Under the pieces are notes generated by a model. It saw only the letters and a program-made list of their open reading frames with translations. It was not told the origin of the DNA and searched no databases. Of a DNA stretch of 18,161 nt, positions 7,886 through 16,643 are shown one piece after another (the first letter of the stretch is position 1; each line of letters starts with the position of its first letter). Location of the stretch: NCBI GenBank assembly GCA_030596245.1, contig JAUVKN010000042.1, forward strand, positions 1-18,161, written 5' to 3'. The DNA is from Bacteroidia bacterium (GTDB lineage Bacteria > Bacteroidota > Bacteroidia > Bacteroidales > GCA-2748055). The position numbers and the translations under genes were made by a program.

Positions 7886-8899
7886 ATGCAGGAGAAAAAA
7901 TTTGATATCATCAGTTACGGAAGATCCTCCATCGATCTTTATTCCCAGGAACCGGGAACAGTTTTTGAGGAGATACCGGGATTTCATGCCTTTGTGGGTG
8001 GCTCACCCCTGAACATTGCGGTAGGATGCAGCAGGCTTGGTCTGAGAGCTGCTCTTTTAACTGGTGTGGGCAAAGATAAGATTGGGGATTTTATTCTCAA
8101 TTTCCTTGAAAAGGAGGGAGTGATCACAGAAAAGATCCCCATTGTTGATGGAGCAAGAAGTTCAGCAGTTGTGTTGGGAATAGAACCCCCCGACAGGTTC
8201 CCGCTGGTCTATTACCGTGACAATTGTGCCGATTCGCAGATCACCATGGATCATGTCCTTGCAGCTGAAATTGAGAAGTCTCGATTGATCGAATTTTCTG
8301 GCACGGCCCTGAATATGGAACCTACCCGAAGTGCTGCTTTCCTGGCATCTGAGATTGCTGTGAAGAATGAAGTGCCAGTGATACTGGATCTTGATTTCCG
8401 TGCCGATCAATGGTACGACATCAGGGCATTTGGGGTGACAGTCCGTGCATTTATGAAAAATGCAACCATTGTTCTTGGAACAGAGGAGGAGGTGCTCGCG
8501 GCATATATCAGCGATCATTCCCAACTAAATATTACGCACCAGCAGATCTCTGCACCTGAGATCAGTGGTAATATTGATGAGGCTATCGAAGGGATCCTGG
8601 CCCTAGGCGTGGATGCCCTGGTTATGAAAACCGGATCCCGAGGTGCCAAGATTTACTTTCCGGATGGAAGTCAGCAGGAGGTTCCTGGATTTCCGGTAGA
8701 GGTTCTAAACATCCTGGGTGCGGGTGATGCGTTTGCTGCCGGTTTTGTTTATGGATACCTGAAGGGGTGGGATTTGTACAAAAGTTGCAGGATGGGAAAT
8801 GCCTGCGGAGCCTGGGTGGTTACCAAGTTAGGATGTGCAAATTTCAATCCATATGAGAAAGAAATTCTTGATTTTATTGAATCAAAAGGAGGATTTTAG
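7886..8899 (+). CDS. iolC: 5-Dehydro-2-deoxygluconokinase IolC
   Basis: This 337-residue PfkB/ribokinase-family sugar kinase phosphorylates DKG with ATP to DKG 6-phosphate. The first signature is in VGGSPLNIAVGCSRLG (37-52). The second is NILGAGDAFAAGF (275-287), with D281 as catalytic base in the anion-hole GAGD. The N-terminal YGRSSIDLYS matches IolC proteins, whose opening is closely similar. It sits between iolB and iolD with gaps of 8 and 5 bases. Family members such as KDG kinase and fructokinase share the fold; the assignment to IolC rests on the N-terminal motif together with the operon. Confidence 0.93.
   Translation: MQEKKFDIISYGRSSIDLYSQEPGTVFEEIPGFHAFVGGSPLNIAVGCSRLGLRAALLTGVGKDKIGDFILNFLEKEGVITEKIPIVDGARSSAVVLGIEPPDRFPLVYYRDNCADSQITMDHVLAAEIEKSRLIEFSGTALNMEPTRSAAFLASEIAVKNEVPVILDLDFRADQWYDIRAFGVTVRAFMKNATIVLGTEEEVLAAYISDHSQLNITHQQISAPEISGNIDEAIEGILALGVDALVMKTGSRGAKIYFPDGSQQEVPGFPVEVLNILGAGDAFAAGFVYGYLKGWDLYKSCRMGNACGAWVVTKLGCANFNPYEKEILDFIESKGGF
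8888..8892 (+). promoter_or_regulatory. Shine-Dalgarno-like GGAGG before iolD
   Basis: AAAAGGAGG inside the last codons of iolC (the Lys-Gly-Gly near its end) lies 12 bases before the iolD ATG. Most other starts in the window are preceded only by A-rich sequence. The spacing is longer than ideal, and the bases are also coding sequence, so this may be coincidence. Confidence 0.25.
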
Positions 8900-8904
8900 A
8901 AGCT

Positions 8905-10770
8905 ATGAAAACCATAAAACTAACAGTGGCCCAGGCCATCTTAGGATTTCTGAAGAACCAGTATACTGAGAGGGATGAAGTGGAGCACCGGTTTTTTGCC
9001 GGATGTGCCGGAATCTTTGGTCACGGGAACCTGGCAGGATTTGGACAGGCGCTTCAGCAAAACACAGATTTTCCATACATCATGGTCCGGAATGAACAGG
9101 CTGCTGTCCATATGGCTGCCGGATATGCCAAGATGAAAAACAGACTCTCCACTTTTGTATGTACCTCCTCCATTGGACCCGGAGCCACCAATATGATCAG
9201 CGGGGCTGCAGCTGCCACCATTAACAGACTTCCTGTATTACTTCTCCCCGGAGATATTTTTGGGCAGCGAACTGTAGCTCCTGTACTTCAGCAACTTGAA
9301 TCTCCTTTTTCTCAGGATTTTTCAGTCAATGACTGTTTCAAACCGGTCTCAAAATACTGGGATCGGATCTATCGTCCCGAACAGATCCTCACAAGTTTAC
9401 CAGAGGTGATGAGGGTGTTGACCTCTCCTTCTAATACCGGGACTGTCACAATGTCCGTTCCACAGGATGTGCAGACGGAGGCTTTCGATTATCAGAGGGA
9501 ACTGTTTGAGAAAAGGATCTGGCACATTCCCAGACCTGCAGCCGATAAGCAGGCTTTGAAAAAGGCAGTGGCCTGGATTAGATCTGCAAACCGCCCCATT
9601 ATTGTGGCCGGAGGAGGAGTTATATACAGTGAAGCTGAAAAGGCGCTTTCTACATTTATTGAAAAGAGCGGTATTCCTGTTATGGAAACCTTTGCAGGGA
9701 AGGGATCTCTTCCATATAATCATCCACTCAACCTGGGTGCAGCTGGTGCTACCGGGACCGAAGGGGCCAATTTTTACAGTGAACGGGCCGACCTGGTCAT
9801 TGGAATCGGTACACGGTATACCGATTTTACCACCGCCTCAAAGACGGCCTTTCAAAATGAGAAGGTAAAATTCATCAACATCAATATTGCCGAATTTGAT
9901 GCATTTAAACACAGCGCACTGGCTCTGACCGGGGATGCCAGGACCATCCTGGAAGATCTTACCCGCTCATTGGGCGGATATGCCACTGATAATTCATACC
10001 AGCAGGAAGCTACCAGGTTCAACAGAGACTGGGATCAGAGAGTGACAGCAGCCTATTTGCCCGATAACAAAGGATTGCCCAGTCAGTCTGAGGTTATCGG
10101 TGCGGTCAATAATTTCTCTGCCCCTGAAGATGTGGTGTTGTGTGCATCAGGAAGCCTGCCGGGCGATCTTCATAAATTGTGGAGAACCCGAAATTCCAAG
10201 GGCTTCCACCTGGAATACGGGTATTCATGCATGGGATATGAATTTCCGGGCGGACTGGGTGTTAAGATGGCTTCGCCGGAGCGGGAGGTGTATGTGATGT
10301 TAGGAGATGGTGGCTACCTGATGATGCCCTCCGAAATAATTACCTCCCTACAGGAGAACCATAAACTTACGGTGATCCTGATTAACAATCATGGATTTGC
10401 CAGTATAGGCGGACTTTCCAGGTCCATTGGAGGTGAGGGATTCGGGACAAATTATAAATTCAGGAACAAAGAAACTGGTCAGCTTGATGGAGAATTGCTT
10501 CCGGTTGATCTGGCCACCAATGCGGAGAGCTTAGGGGCTAAGGTTTTCCGAACAAATGACATTCCAGGCTTTATGAAGGCTCTTGAGGATGCCAAAATGG
10601 AATCAAGAACAACAGTGATCTATATAGAAACAGTTCCTGAACGTAAGATGGCAGGATACGGTCATGCATGGTGGGATGTTCCCATTGCAGAAGTTTCCGG
10701 GTCCGAATCTGTGGGTCAGGCCTTTGAGAACTATAGAGAGCAAAAGAAAAACCAGCGTTATTTCTTATAG
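8905..10770 (+). CDS. iolD: 3D-(3,5/4)-trihydroxycyclohexane-1,2-dione hydrolase IolD
   Basis: This 621-residue thiamine diphosphate enzyme hydrolytically opens the cyclohexanedione ring, giving 5-deoxy-glucuronate. The N-terminal Pyr domain has VRNEQAAVHMAAGYAKM, with E64 as the ThDP-activating Glu. The middle domain has the AGGGVIYSEA region. The PP domain has GDGG at 467-470 and INNHG at 493-497, the Mg/ThDP motif. The FFAGCAGIFGHGN opening distinguishes IolD from acetolactate synthases. The length (about 620-640 in the family) is normal. It follows iolC by 5 bases and precedes the symporter by 7. Confidence 0.95.
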   Translation: MKTIKLTVAQAILGFLKNQYTERDEVEHRFFAGCAGIFGHGNLAGFGQALQQNTDFPYIMVRNEQAAVHMAAGYAKMKNRLSTFVCTSSIGPGATNMISGAAAATINRLPVLLLPGDIFGQRTVAPVLQQLESPFSQDFSVNDCFKPVSKYWDRIYRPEQILTSLPEVMRVLTSPSNTGTVTMSVPQDVQTEAFDYQRELFEKRIWHIPRPAADKQALKKAVAWIRSANRPIIVAGGGVIYSEAEKALSTFIEKSGIPVMETFAGKGSLPYNHPLNLGAAGATGTEGANFYSERADLVIGIGTRYTDFTTASKTAFQNEKVKFININIAEFDAFKHSALALTGDARTILEDLTRSLGGYATDNSYQQEATRFNRDWDQRVTAAYLPDNKGLPSQSEVIGAVNNFSAPEDVVLCASGSLPGDLHKLWRTRNSKGFHLEYGYSCMGYEFPGGLGVKMASPEREVYVMLGDGGYLMMPSEIITSLQENHKLTVILINNHGFASIGGLSRSIGGEGFGTNYKFRNKETGQLDGELLPVDLATNAESLGAKVFRTNDIPGFMKALEDAKMESRTTVIYIETVPERKMAGYGHAWWDVPIAEVSGSESVGQAFENYREQKKNQRYFL

Positions 10771-10777
10771 TTAATTT

Positions 10778-12352
10778 ATGCTGACATTAGTAACATTTAT
10801 TGGTTTTACTGCCTTTGTAGCCCTCTACGTATGGTGGAAACTAAGGAAAGAGCGCCTGGATTCATCCGACGGTTATTTTCTTGGGGGCCGGAGCCTGACA
10901 GGGGTTGTCATTGCCGGATCCATGCTGCTTACCAATATTTCTTCCGAACATCTTATTGGGATGAATGGATCCTCCTATAAAAATGGCTTCATCGTCATTG
11001 GTTGGGAAGTCACCTCCGCCCTGGCCCTTGTGGTGGCAGCAATCTACTTTGTCCCTAAATATTTGAGGATGGGATTGACCACCATTCCCGAATACCTGGA
11101 AAAGAGGTTTGATGGAACTACGCGGAGCCTGGTTGCTCTTATCCTGGTTGTATCTTTTGTTGTTACCCTCTTGCCCATCGTCCTTTATACCGGGGCCATC
11201 AATTTTGAAAGCATATTCAATATTTCGGAGGTCCTGGGGGTTAGCAAATCAGAGGGAATATGGATCACTGTGGTGGCCATCGGATTGATTGGATCCATGT
11301 ATGCCATCTTCGGGGGCTTAAAGGCAGTGGCGTTTTCAGATACCATTAATGGATATGGATTACTGATCGGAGGTGTGCTTGTTCCACTGATCGCCCTTTT
11401 CAGCATTGGAGATGGGAATGTGATTGCAGGAATCACAAAAGTATATGAGCACGCACCAGAGAAGTTTAATGTCATTGGAGCAAAAGATTCGGTGATGCCG
11501 TTCGGGGTACTATTCACAGGATTGATCATCAATCAGCTCTACTTCTGGGGGATGAACCAGACCATTGTACAGAGGGCACTTGGAGCCAAAAATTTAAAGG
11601 AGGCCCAGAAGGGCTTGCTCTTTACCGGTGTCCTGAAAATCCTGGTACCTATTATCATTATTTTCCCCGGAGTCATTGGCTTCTATTATTTTGGCGATTC
11701 CATGTACGAAAATCAGGACCATGTGTACCCTGCTCTTGTGAAAAAGGTGTTACCCCTGGGTATGGCAGGCTTTTTTGCTGCCGTGGTGATGGGGGCTGTG
11801 TTAAGCACATTCAACAGTGTCCTGAACAGCGCAGCAACCATTTTCAGTCTGGACGTCTATAAACGGCACATTAATAAAGAAGCCGGTGAGAAGCGACTGG
11901 TATGGATAGGAAGGGCCACATCTTCTGTTCTGGCCTTTTTTGCCATCATTTCTGCTCCGCTTGTGGCCGGGGCCCCGGATGGATTGTATCAGTTACTCCA
12001 GCAATTGAATGGTATATTTTTCATTCCCATCGCCTCCATTATGCTGGCAGGATTCTTTCTGAAAAAAGTCTCTGCCACCGGTGCTAAGACCGCGTTGGTT
12101 TTTGGATTGCTGTTTTATATTCTTACTACCTTTATTATGAAGGTAGAAGTACACTTTATTCATATATGGGGGATTGAATTTGTACTGAATATGATCATTA
12201 TGCTGCTTGTATCTCACTATTACCCCGGAAAAACTTTTGATTACAGGACCGAAGCAGTGAAGATTGACATGAAAGGCTGGAAGTATACCAGGCCTATGTC
12301 AATTGCCCTGGTAAGCATTACCATATTGATATATATACTGCTTGGTCGTTGA
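10778..12352 (+). CDS. Sodium/solute symporter (SSS/SLC5 family), probable myo-inositol importer
   Basis: This 524-residue inner-membrane protein has about 14 predicted hydrophobic helices and a LeuT-type fold. Family signs are GGRSLTGVVIAGSMLLTNIS near 37-56 and the Na-site helix GAVLSTFNSVLNSAATIF near 343-360, which parallels the SSxxS/T Na2 site of SGLT-type transporters. The N-terminal YVWWKLRKER places the first helix just before a positively charged loop. It lies within the inositol operon, between iolD and iolA with gaps of 7 and 21 bases. Sodium-driven uptake of myo-inositol is therefore the simplest role. The substrate is inferred from context; related symporters carry glucose, galactose or sialic acid. 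No MFS-type IolT is present. Confidence 0.85.
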   Translation: MLTLVTFIGFTAFVALYVWWKLRKERLDSSDGYFLGGRSLTGVVIAGSMLLTNISSEHLIGMNGSSYKNGFIVIGWEVTSALALVVAAIYFVPKYLRMGLTTIPEYLEKRFDGTTRSLVALILVVSFVVTLLPIVLYTGAINFESIFNISEVLGVSKSEGIWITVVAIGLIGSMYAIFGGLKAVAFSDTINGYGLLIGGVLVPLIALFSIGDGNVIAGITKVYEHAPEKFNVIGAKDSVMPFGVLFTGLIINQLYFWGMNQTIVQRALGAKNLKEAQKGLLFTGVLKILVPIIIIFPGVIGFYYFGDSMYENQDHVYPALVKKVLPLGMAGFFAAVVMGAVLSTFNSVLNSAATIFSLDVYKRHINKEAGEKRLVWIGRATSSVLAFFAIISAPLVAGAPDGLYQLLQQLNGIFFIPIASIMLAGFFLKKVSATGAKTALVFGLLFYILTTFIMKVEVHFIHIWGIEFVLNMIIMLLVSHYYPGKTFDYRTEAVKIDMKGWKYTRPMSIALVSITILIYILLGR

Positions 12353-12373
12353 AAAACCAGATATAACAATCAC

Positions 12374-13849
12374 ATGGATACATTAAAGAATTACATCAAC
12401 GGGAAATGGGTAGAGAGCCAGGAAAACAGCACTGTGGATGTTGTCAATCCCGCAAACCAGGAGGTGCTGGCAAAAGCTCCATTTGGAAGAAAAACGGGGA
12501 ATGATGTGCAAGAGGCTGTATCTGCAGCCGCAAAAGCCTTGAAGGATTGGAAGGACACCCCGGTAATGAAACGCGTTCAGCCACTCTACAAACTAAAACA
12601 ATTGTTGGAAGAGCATCAGGATGAGATTGCAGAGTTGATTACACTGGAGTGTGGGAAAAGCTTTGTAGAATCAAAGGCTGAGATACAGCGGGGCATTGAA
12701 AATGTAGAGACGGCCTGCGCGACTCCCACTTTGATGCAGAGTGAGTTTTCCGAAAATGTAGCCACAGGGATCGATGAATTTATGATCCGTCAACCCATTG
12801 GAGTATGCGCCTGCATATCCCCATTCAATTTTCCGGGGATGATCCCTTTCTGGTTCCTGCCTTATGCCATCGCATGCGGAAACAGCTTTATCCTGAAACC
12901 TTCAGAAAAGGTGCCCCTGACCATGATAAGGGTGTTTGAGTTGATCGATCAACTAGACCTTCCTTCGGGCCTCATCAATCTCATCCACGGGGGGAAAGAG
13001 AGTGTGGATGCATTGCTTGACCATCCGGAAGTGAAGGCCATTAGTTTTGTGGGCTCAACGTCTGTGGCCCGTTACATCTACCAGAGGGGTGCAGCCAATG
13101 GCAAGCGGGTCCAGGCCCAGGGGGGGGCTAAAAACCCGGTGATTGTTATGCCCGATGCGGACATTGAAATGACATCAAAAATTATTGCAGACAGTGTATA
13201 TGGGTGTGCCGGGCAACGTTGTCTTGCAGCTTCAAATATTATTGCCGTTGGAGATCATGGTGGAATGATCAGAGATGCACTGGTAGAGGCCGCAAAAAAT
13301 AAGACCACCGGGTTCGGAATGGATGCAGGAATTGAAATGGGACCAGTGATTACACCAGAAAGCAAAAGAAGGATTGAAGGGATTATTGCACAGGGAGTTG
13401 CTGAAGGGGCCGGTCTTTTACTGGACGGGCGCAAAGCCAGCATCGATGGCTATGAAACAGGCAACTTCATCAAGCCAACCATTCTTGAAAATGTTGCCCT
13501 TGACGGTGAATTGATTATGGCTGAGATTTTCGGACCGGTGATGAGTCTGTTGCACATGGAAACCATCGCTCAGGCCATCGATTTTGTGAACCAGAACAAC
13601 TACGGAAATATGGCCTGCATCTTTACCACCAGCGGATTGAATGCGAGAACTTTCCGCAATAGAGCAGATGCAGGAAACATTGGGATCAACATAGGTGTTG
13701 CTGCACCCATGGCCCAGTTCCCTTTCAGCGGGTGGAACGATAGTTTCTTTGGCGACCTGCATGGTCAGGGCAGGCATGCCATTGAGTTTTTTACCCAGAC
13801 CAAGGTGGTCATTGAAAGGTGGCCATCTGAATGGACCCGCAAATTTTAG
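12374..13849 (+). CDS. iolA: CoA-acylating methylmalonate/malonate-semialdehyde dehydrogenase IolA (MmsA)
   Basis: This 491-residue aldehyde dehydrogenase family member converts malonate semialdehyde, NAD and CoA to acetyl-CoA and CO2 at the end of inositol breakdown. The catalytic cysteine is C283, in AGQRCLA. The sequence where hydrolytic ALDHs carry their general-base Glu reads VQAQGGAKNP and lacks it, as expected for the CoA-acylating subgroup. R139 (in MIRQPIG) and R282 match the two substrate-binding arginines of B. subtilis IolA. The N-terminal KNYINGKWVES and C-terminal PFSGWNDSFFGDLHGQG are also subgroup signatures. The same enzyme type serves valine breakdown, but its place inside the iol operon favours IolA. 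Confidence 0.92.
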   Translation: MDTLKNYINGKWVESQENSTVDVVNPANQEVLAKAPFGRKTGNDVQEAVSAAAKALKDWKDTPVMKRVQPLYKLKQLLEEHQDEIAELITLECGKSFVESKAEIQRGIENVETACATPTLMQSEFSENVATGIDEFMIRQPIGVCACISPFNFPGMIPFWFLPYAIACGNSFILKPSEKVPLTMIRVFELIDQLDLPSGLINLIHGGKESVDALLDHPEVKAISFVGSTSVARYIYQRGAANGKRVQAQGGAKNPVIVMPDADIEMTSKIIADSVYGCAGQRCLAASNIIAVGDHGGMIRDALVEAAKNKTTGFGMDAGIEMGPVITPESKRRIEGIIAQGVAEGAGLLLDGRKASIDGYETGNFIKPTILENVALDGELIMAEIFGPVMSLLHMETIAQAIDFVNQNNYGNMACIFTTSGLNARTFRNRADAGNIGINIGVAAPMAQFPFSGWNDSFFGDLHGQGRHAIEFFTQTKVVIERWPSEWTRKF

Positions 13850-13877
13850 AAACCTGAAATTTTTAAATGATAGAACC

Positions 13878-14777
13878 ATGATCAAAATAGCTAATGCACC
13901 CTGCTCCTGGGGAGCCCTTGAATTCGACCTGGATGGAAAATCGCCTGGATACGAGCAGGTCCTTTCTGAGATGAAAGAGACCGGTTATGAGGGCACTGAA
14001 CTGGGTGATTGGGGATTTATGCCTACCAATCCAATTGAATTGAGACAGGCGGTTCAGGAATATGATCTGCAACTCCTCGGGGCATTTGTTCCTGTGGCAC
14101 TCTCCGATGATGAGGCACACGATCGTGGGATTGAACTTGCGATCAAAACAGCCCAACTTTTGTACGATACCGGTTATGAAAATGCTTTTATTGTCCTGGC
14201 CGATGATAACGGTGCTGAAGATGTGCGCACAAAATTTGCAGGGCAGATTACCCCTGAAATGGGACTGTCTGAAGAGTCCTGGATCACTTTTGCATCGGGG
14301 GCTGAAAAAGTGGCAAAGTCAGTCAAAGCAACCTTCGGTATACGTACAGTCTTTCACCACCATTGTGGTGGGTATGTGGAAACTCCGAAGGAAGTTGCAA
14401 GGTTAATGGAACTTACCGATCCTTCACTATTGGGATTATGCCTGGACATGGGACACTATGCATTTGGTGGCGGTGATCCTGTGGTGGCACTCAAGGAGTA
14501 TTATGATCGAATCTGGCACGTTCATTTTAAAGATTATGATCCGGAAGTTGGGAGGCGTTCTGCCGGAGAAAACTTCGATTATTTTAAGTCAGTGGAAGAG
14601 GGTGTCTTTTGCGAACTGGGTAAAGGCAATGTGGATTTCAAATCTATTGTTAACATGTTGATTGATAAGGAATACGACGGTTGGATTGTGGTTGAGCAGG
14701 ATGTGTTGCCTGGTATGGGTTCACCAAAAAAATGTGCATTAAACAACCGAAACTTCATCAGGAACCTTGGATTATAG
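13878..14777 (+). CDS. iolE: IolE-like inosose dehydratase (sugar phosphate isomerase/epimerase-type TIM barrel)
   Basis: This 299-residue AP-endonuclease-2-type TIM barrel has NAPCSWGALEF (6-16), GTELGDWGFMPT (39-50), three consecutive His at 160-162, CLDMGHYAFGGGDP (188-201), HVHFKDYDP (214-222) and VVEQD (271-275). These supply the Glu/Asp/His metal ligands of the fold. In an inositol operon the expected role is dehydration of 2-keto-myo-inositol to the cyclohexanedione used by IolD. It is the only candidate for that step here. IolI/IolH-type isomerases have the same fold, so the specific reaction is inferred. ATG 13878 was chosen because the APxSWG motif then follows at residue 7. A longer reading from 13695 would run through the end of iolA and has no family support. 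Confidence 0.75.
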   Translation: MIKIANAPCSWGALEFDLDGKSPGYEQVLSEMKETGYEGTELGDWGFMPTNPIELRQAVQEYDLQLLGAFVPVALSDDEAHDRGIELAIKTAQLLYDTGYENAFIVLADDNGAEDVRTKFAGQITPEMGLSEESWITFASGAEKVAKSVKATFGIRTVFHHHCGGYVETPKEVARLMELTDPSLLGLCLDMGHYAFGGGDPVVALKEYYDRIWHVHFKDYDPEVGRRSAGENFDYFKSVEEGVFCELGKGNVDFKSIVNMLIDKEYDGWIVVEQDVLPGMGSPKKCALNNRNFIRNLGL

Positions 14778-14804
14778 AATAACTAATCTAATGAAACTTT
14801 AAAG

Positions 14805-15818
14805 ATGAAAAAGATCAAAGTTGCTGTGGCCGGATTGGGCCGGATCGGAAAAATCCATTTGAACAACCTCTGTAGAAATATAGTTGGAATTGAAGTTGTT
14901 GCAGTGATGGATGTTGTTGAAGAGTCGGCGAAAATTGCAGATGAGTATGGAGTCTCGCTGTTTTTCGGGAATTTCGATGAATTGATCGTCCTGGAAGAGT
15001 TGGACGCTGTTGTGATCTGTTCACCCACAGACACCCATGCCGATCAAGTCATCAAGGCGGCCCGGGCAGGAAAACATATCTTTTGTGAAAAACCCCTTGA
15101 CCTGTCCCTGGATCGGGTGATGGAGGTACTGAAGGTTATTGAGGAATGCGATGTTCAGCTGATGCTGGGGTTCAACCGCCGGTTTGATCCGGATTTCGAG
15201 AAAATACACGAAATGGTCTTCAATGATTCTGTGGGAGATCCGCAGATAATCAAGATCACAAGCCGTGATCCCGGTCCACCGCCCCTCAGTTATATCAAAG
15301 TGTCGGGTGGAATATTCCTGGATATGGCGATCCATGATTTTGATATGGCACGGTATATCTCAGGTAAGGAGGTCGAAGAGGTATTTGCCGCAGGTGCAGT
15401 GAAGGTAGATCCGGGCATTGGGGATGATGGTGATTTTGATACAGCTGTGATCACTTTGATCTTTGAAGACAATACCCTGGCCGTGATTGATAATTCAAGA
15501 AAAGCTGTCTATGGATATGATCAGCGCCTGGAGGTCTTTGGAAGCAAGGGGATGGCCTGTGCAGATAATAATTACCCCAATAACCACAAACTTTTTACTC
15601 AGGAGGGTATGTCGGGAGACCTTCCGCTTCACTTCTTTCTGGAGCGATACCAGGAATCATATCAGAAGGAAATGAAACAGTTTATTGAAGCACTGGTAAA
15701 TGGGAATGCCATGCCTGTGGGAGCTAAGGATGGTTTGATGTCCATTGTAATCGGACTGGCTGCTACGAAATCTGCTAAGGAGAAGAGACCTGTGAAAATC
15801 TCTGAGATTTTGAGATAA
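14805..15818 (+). CDS. iolG: Myo-inositol 2-dehydrogenase IolG
   Basis: This 337-residue Gfo/Idh/MocA-family NAD(P) oxidoreductase oxidises myo-inositol to 2-keto-myo-inositol, the first step of the pathway. The Rossmann start is VAVAGLGRIGKIH (6-18). EKP at 95-97 supplies K96. GGIFLDMAIHDFDMARY (168-183ish) supplies D173 and H177. These correspond to K97, D172 and H176 of B. subtilis IolG. LGFNRRFDPDF (121-131) is typical of the inositol branch. It is the last gene of the iol run and is separated by 27 bases from the iolE-like gene. The family has many sugar and cyclitol dehydrogenases, and operon context supports inositol. Confidence 0.93.
   Translation: MKKIKVAVAGLGRIGKIHLNNLCRNIVGIEVVAVMDVVEESAKIADEYGVSLFFGNFDELIVLEELDAVVICSPTDTHADQVIKAARAGKHIFCEKPLDLSLDRVMEVLKVIEECDVQLMLGFNRRFDPDFEKIHEMVFNDSVGDPQIIKITSRDPGPPPLSYIKVSGGIFLDMAIHDFDMARYISGKEVEEVFAAGAVKVDPGIGDDGDFDTAVITLIFEDNTLAVIDNSRKAVYGYDQRLEVFGSKGMACADNNYPNNHKLFTQEGMSGDLPLHFFLERYQESYQKEMKQFIEALVNGNAMPVGAKDGLMSIVIGLAATKSAKEKRPVKISEILR
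15795..15811 (+). other. Inverted repeat at the end of iolG
   Basis: Seven-base arms (AAAATCT and AGATTTT) flank a three-base centre. The repeat overlaps the last codons of iolG just before its stop. It could form a weak AT-rich hairpin ending the iol transcript, but there is no GC-rich stem or separate T-run, so terminator function is doubtful. Confidence 0.25.
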
Positions 15819-15884
15819 TGGTCAATTGCTTCCAGAAGAGTTAAATTATACGATTGTCATATGAAAATGGTCTAATTGACTTGT

Positions 15885-16568
15885 ATGGATTATAAAGAGA
15901 TTAGCCGGATCTTTTACAGGGATGGATATCGGTTGGCCCACCAGCACCTGGAAAAGGAGGTCAGTGTACAAAATCTAACTGCAGCCATCCGGCAGCTATA
16001 TGATTCGGTGGATGACCTGCTTGATTCATTTATACAGCGGTCTGCCCTCGATGGCCGACCGGCGGAATGTAAAAAAGGGTGTTCCTGGTGCTGTCATCAG
16101 GTGGTGTATGCAGTCACCCATGAATTTTTGTATCTCCATGATCATCTGCAGAAGAATTTTAAGGAAGAGATCCGCAATAGAATTCTTGCTCGAGCCAGGG
16201 AGAATGTGCTGTTGACCCGGCAAAAATCCCAAGAAGAAGAGTTGCAGGTAAGTACTCCCTGTCCATTTCTGGAATCGGGGAGCTGTATGGTCTATAGTGT
16301 GAGACCCATGGCCTGCCGCATTTACCTCTCTTCGTCGGAAAGTGCATGTAAAAAAGAACATGATGAAACCGATACTGGAAACGATTTTCCAGATCTGTTC
16401 GAATTTCCCCTGAGGGCAGGCCGTATGTTGAATGAAGGATTTGTGGCCTATTTAAAACAGATCGGGTTCCAGGTGTCCGAAGATGCGCTGGACCAGGGCT
16501 ATTCAACGTTGGTTACGCTTGGACGAACCATGGAGGGGTGGATCGAAAGCCACTCAATTTCTCCATAG
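15885..16568 (+). CDS. YkgJ-family cysteine-cluster protein
   Basis: This 227-residue soluble protein carries the YkgJ/UPF0153 signature CxxxCxxCC at C62, C66, C69 and C70 (CKKGCSWCC). A second group follows at C126, C134 and C144 (CPFLESGSC then RPMACRIY), with another at C155. Such clusters are thought to bind zinc or an iron-sulfur centre; the biochemical role of the family is not established. No signal peptide or membrane segment is visible. ATG 15885 is chosen over an in-frame TTG nine bases upstream, because an in-frame TAA lies just before that TTG and ATG is the stronger start. It lies 66 bases after iolG with no obvious link to inositol. Function is unknown. Confidence 0.8.
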   Translation: MDYKEISRIFYRDGYRLAHQHLEKEVSVQNLTAAIRQLYDSVDDLLDSFIQRSALDGRPAECKKGCSWCCHQVVYAVTHEFLYLHDHLQKNFKEEIRNRILARARENVLLTRQKSQEEELQVSTPCPFLESGSCMVYSVRPMACRIYLSSSESACKKEHDETDTGNDFPDLFEFPLRAGRMLNEGFVAYLKQIGFQVSEDALDQGYSTLVTLGRTMEGWIESHSISP

Positions 16569-16604
16569 CATATCCACCTTCTGAATTAGTTGGTTTTAAT
16601 CTGC

Positions 16605-16612
16605 TATATTCG
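16605..16612 (+). promoter_or_regulatory. Possible Bacteroidota -7 promoter element
   Basis: TATATTCG matches the Bacteroidota -7 consensus TAnnTTTG at all but one defined position. It lies 31 bases before the ATG at 16644, in the 75-base gap after the YkgJ-type gene. A convincing TTG -33 element at the usual spacing is not seen, so this is only a candidate. Confidence 0.25.
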
Positions 16613-16643
16613 TGTAATTGCTTTCAATCTTTAAAACAGTAGT

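Noticed and set aside
13695..13877. N-terminal extension of the iolE-like gene into the end of iolA
   Set aside because: The extra 61 codons are a different frame of the iolA coding sequence, and the family motif APxSWG fits a start at 13878.
15818..15875. Very short frames after iolG (8 codons from 15818, 4 codons from 15861), as leader peptides
   Set aside because: They show no regulatory codon runs and no associated hairpin, and are expected by chance.
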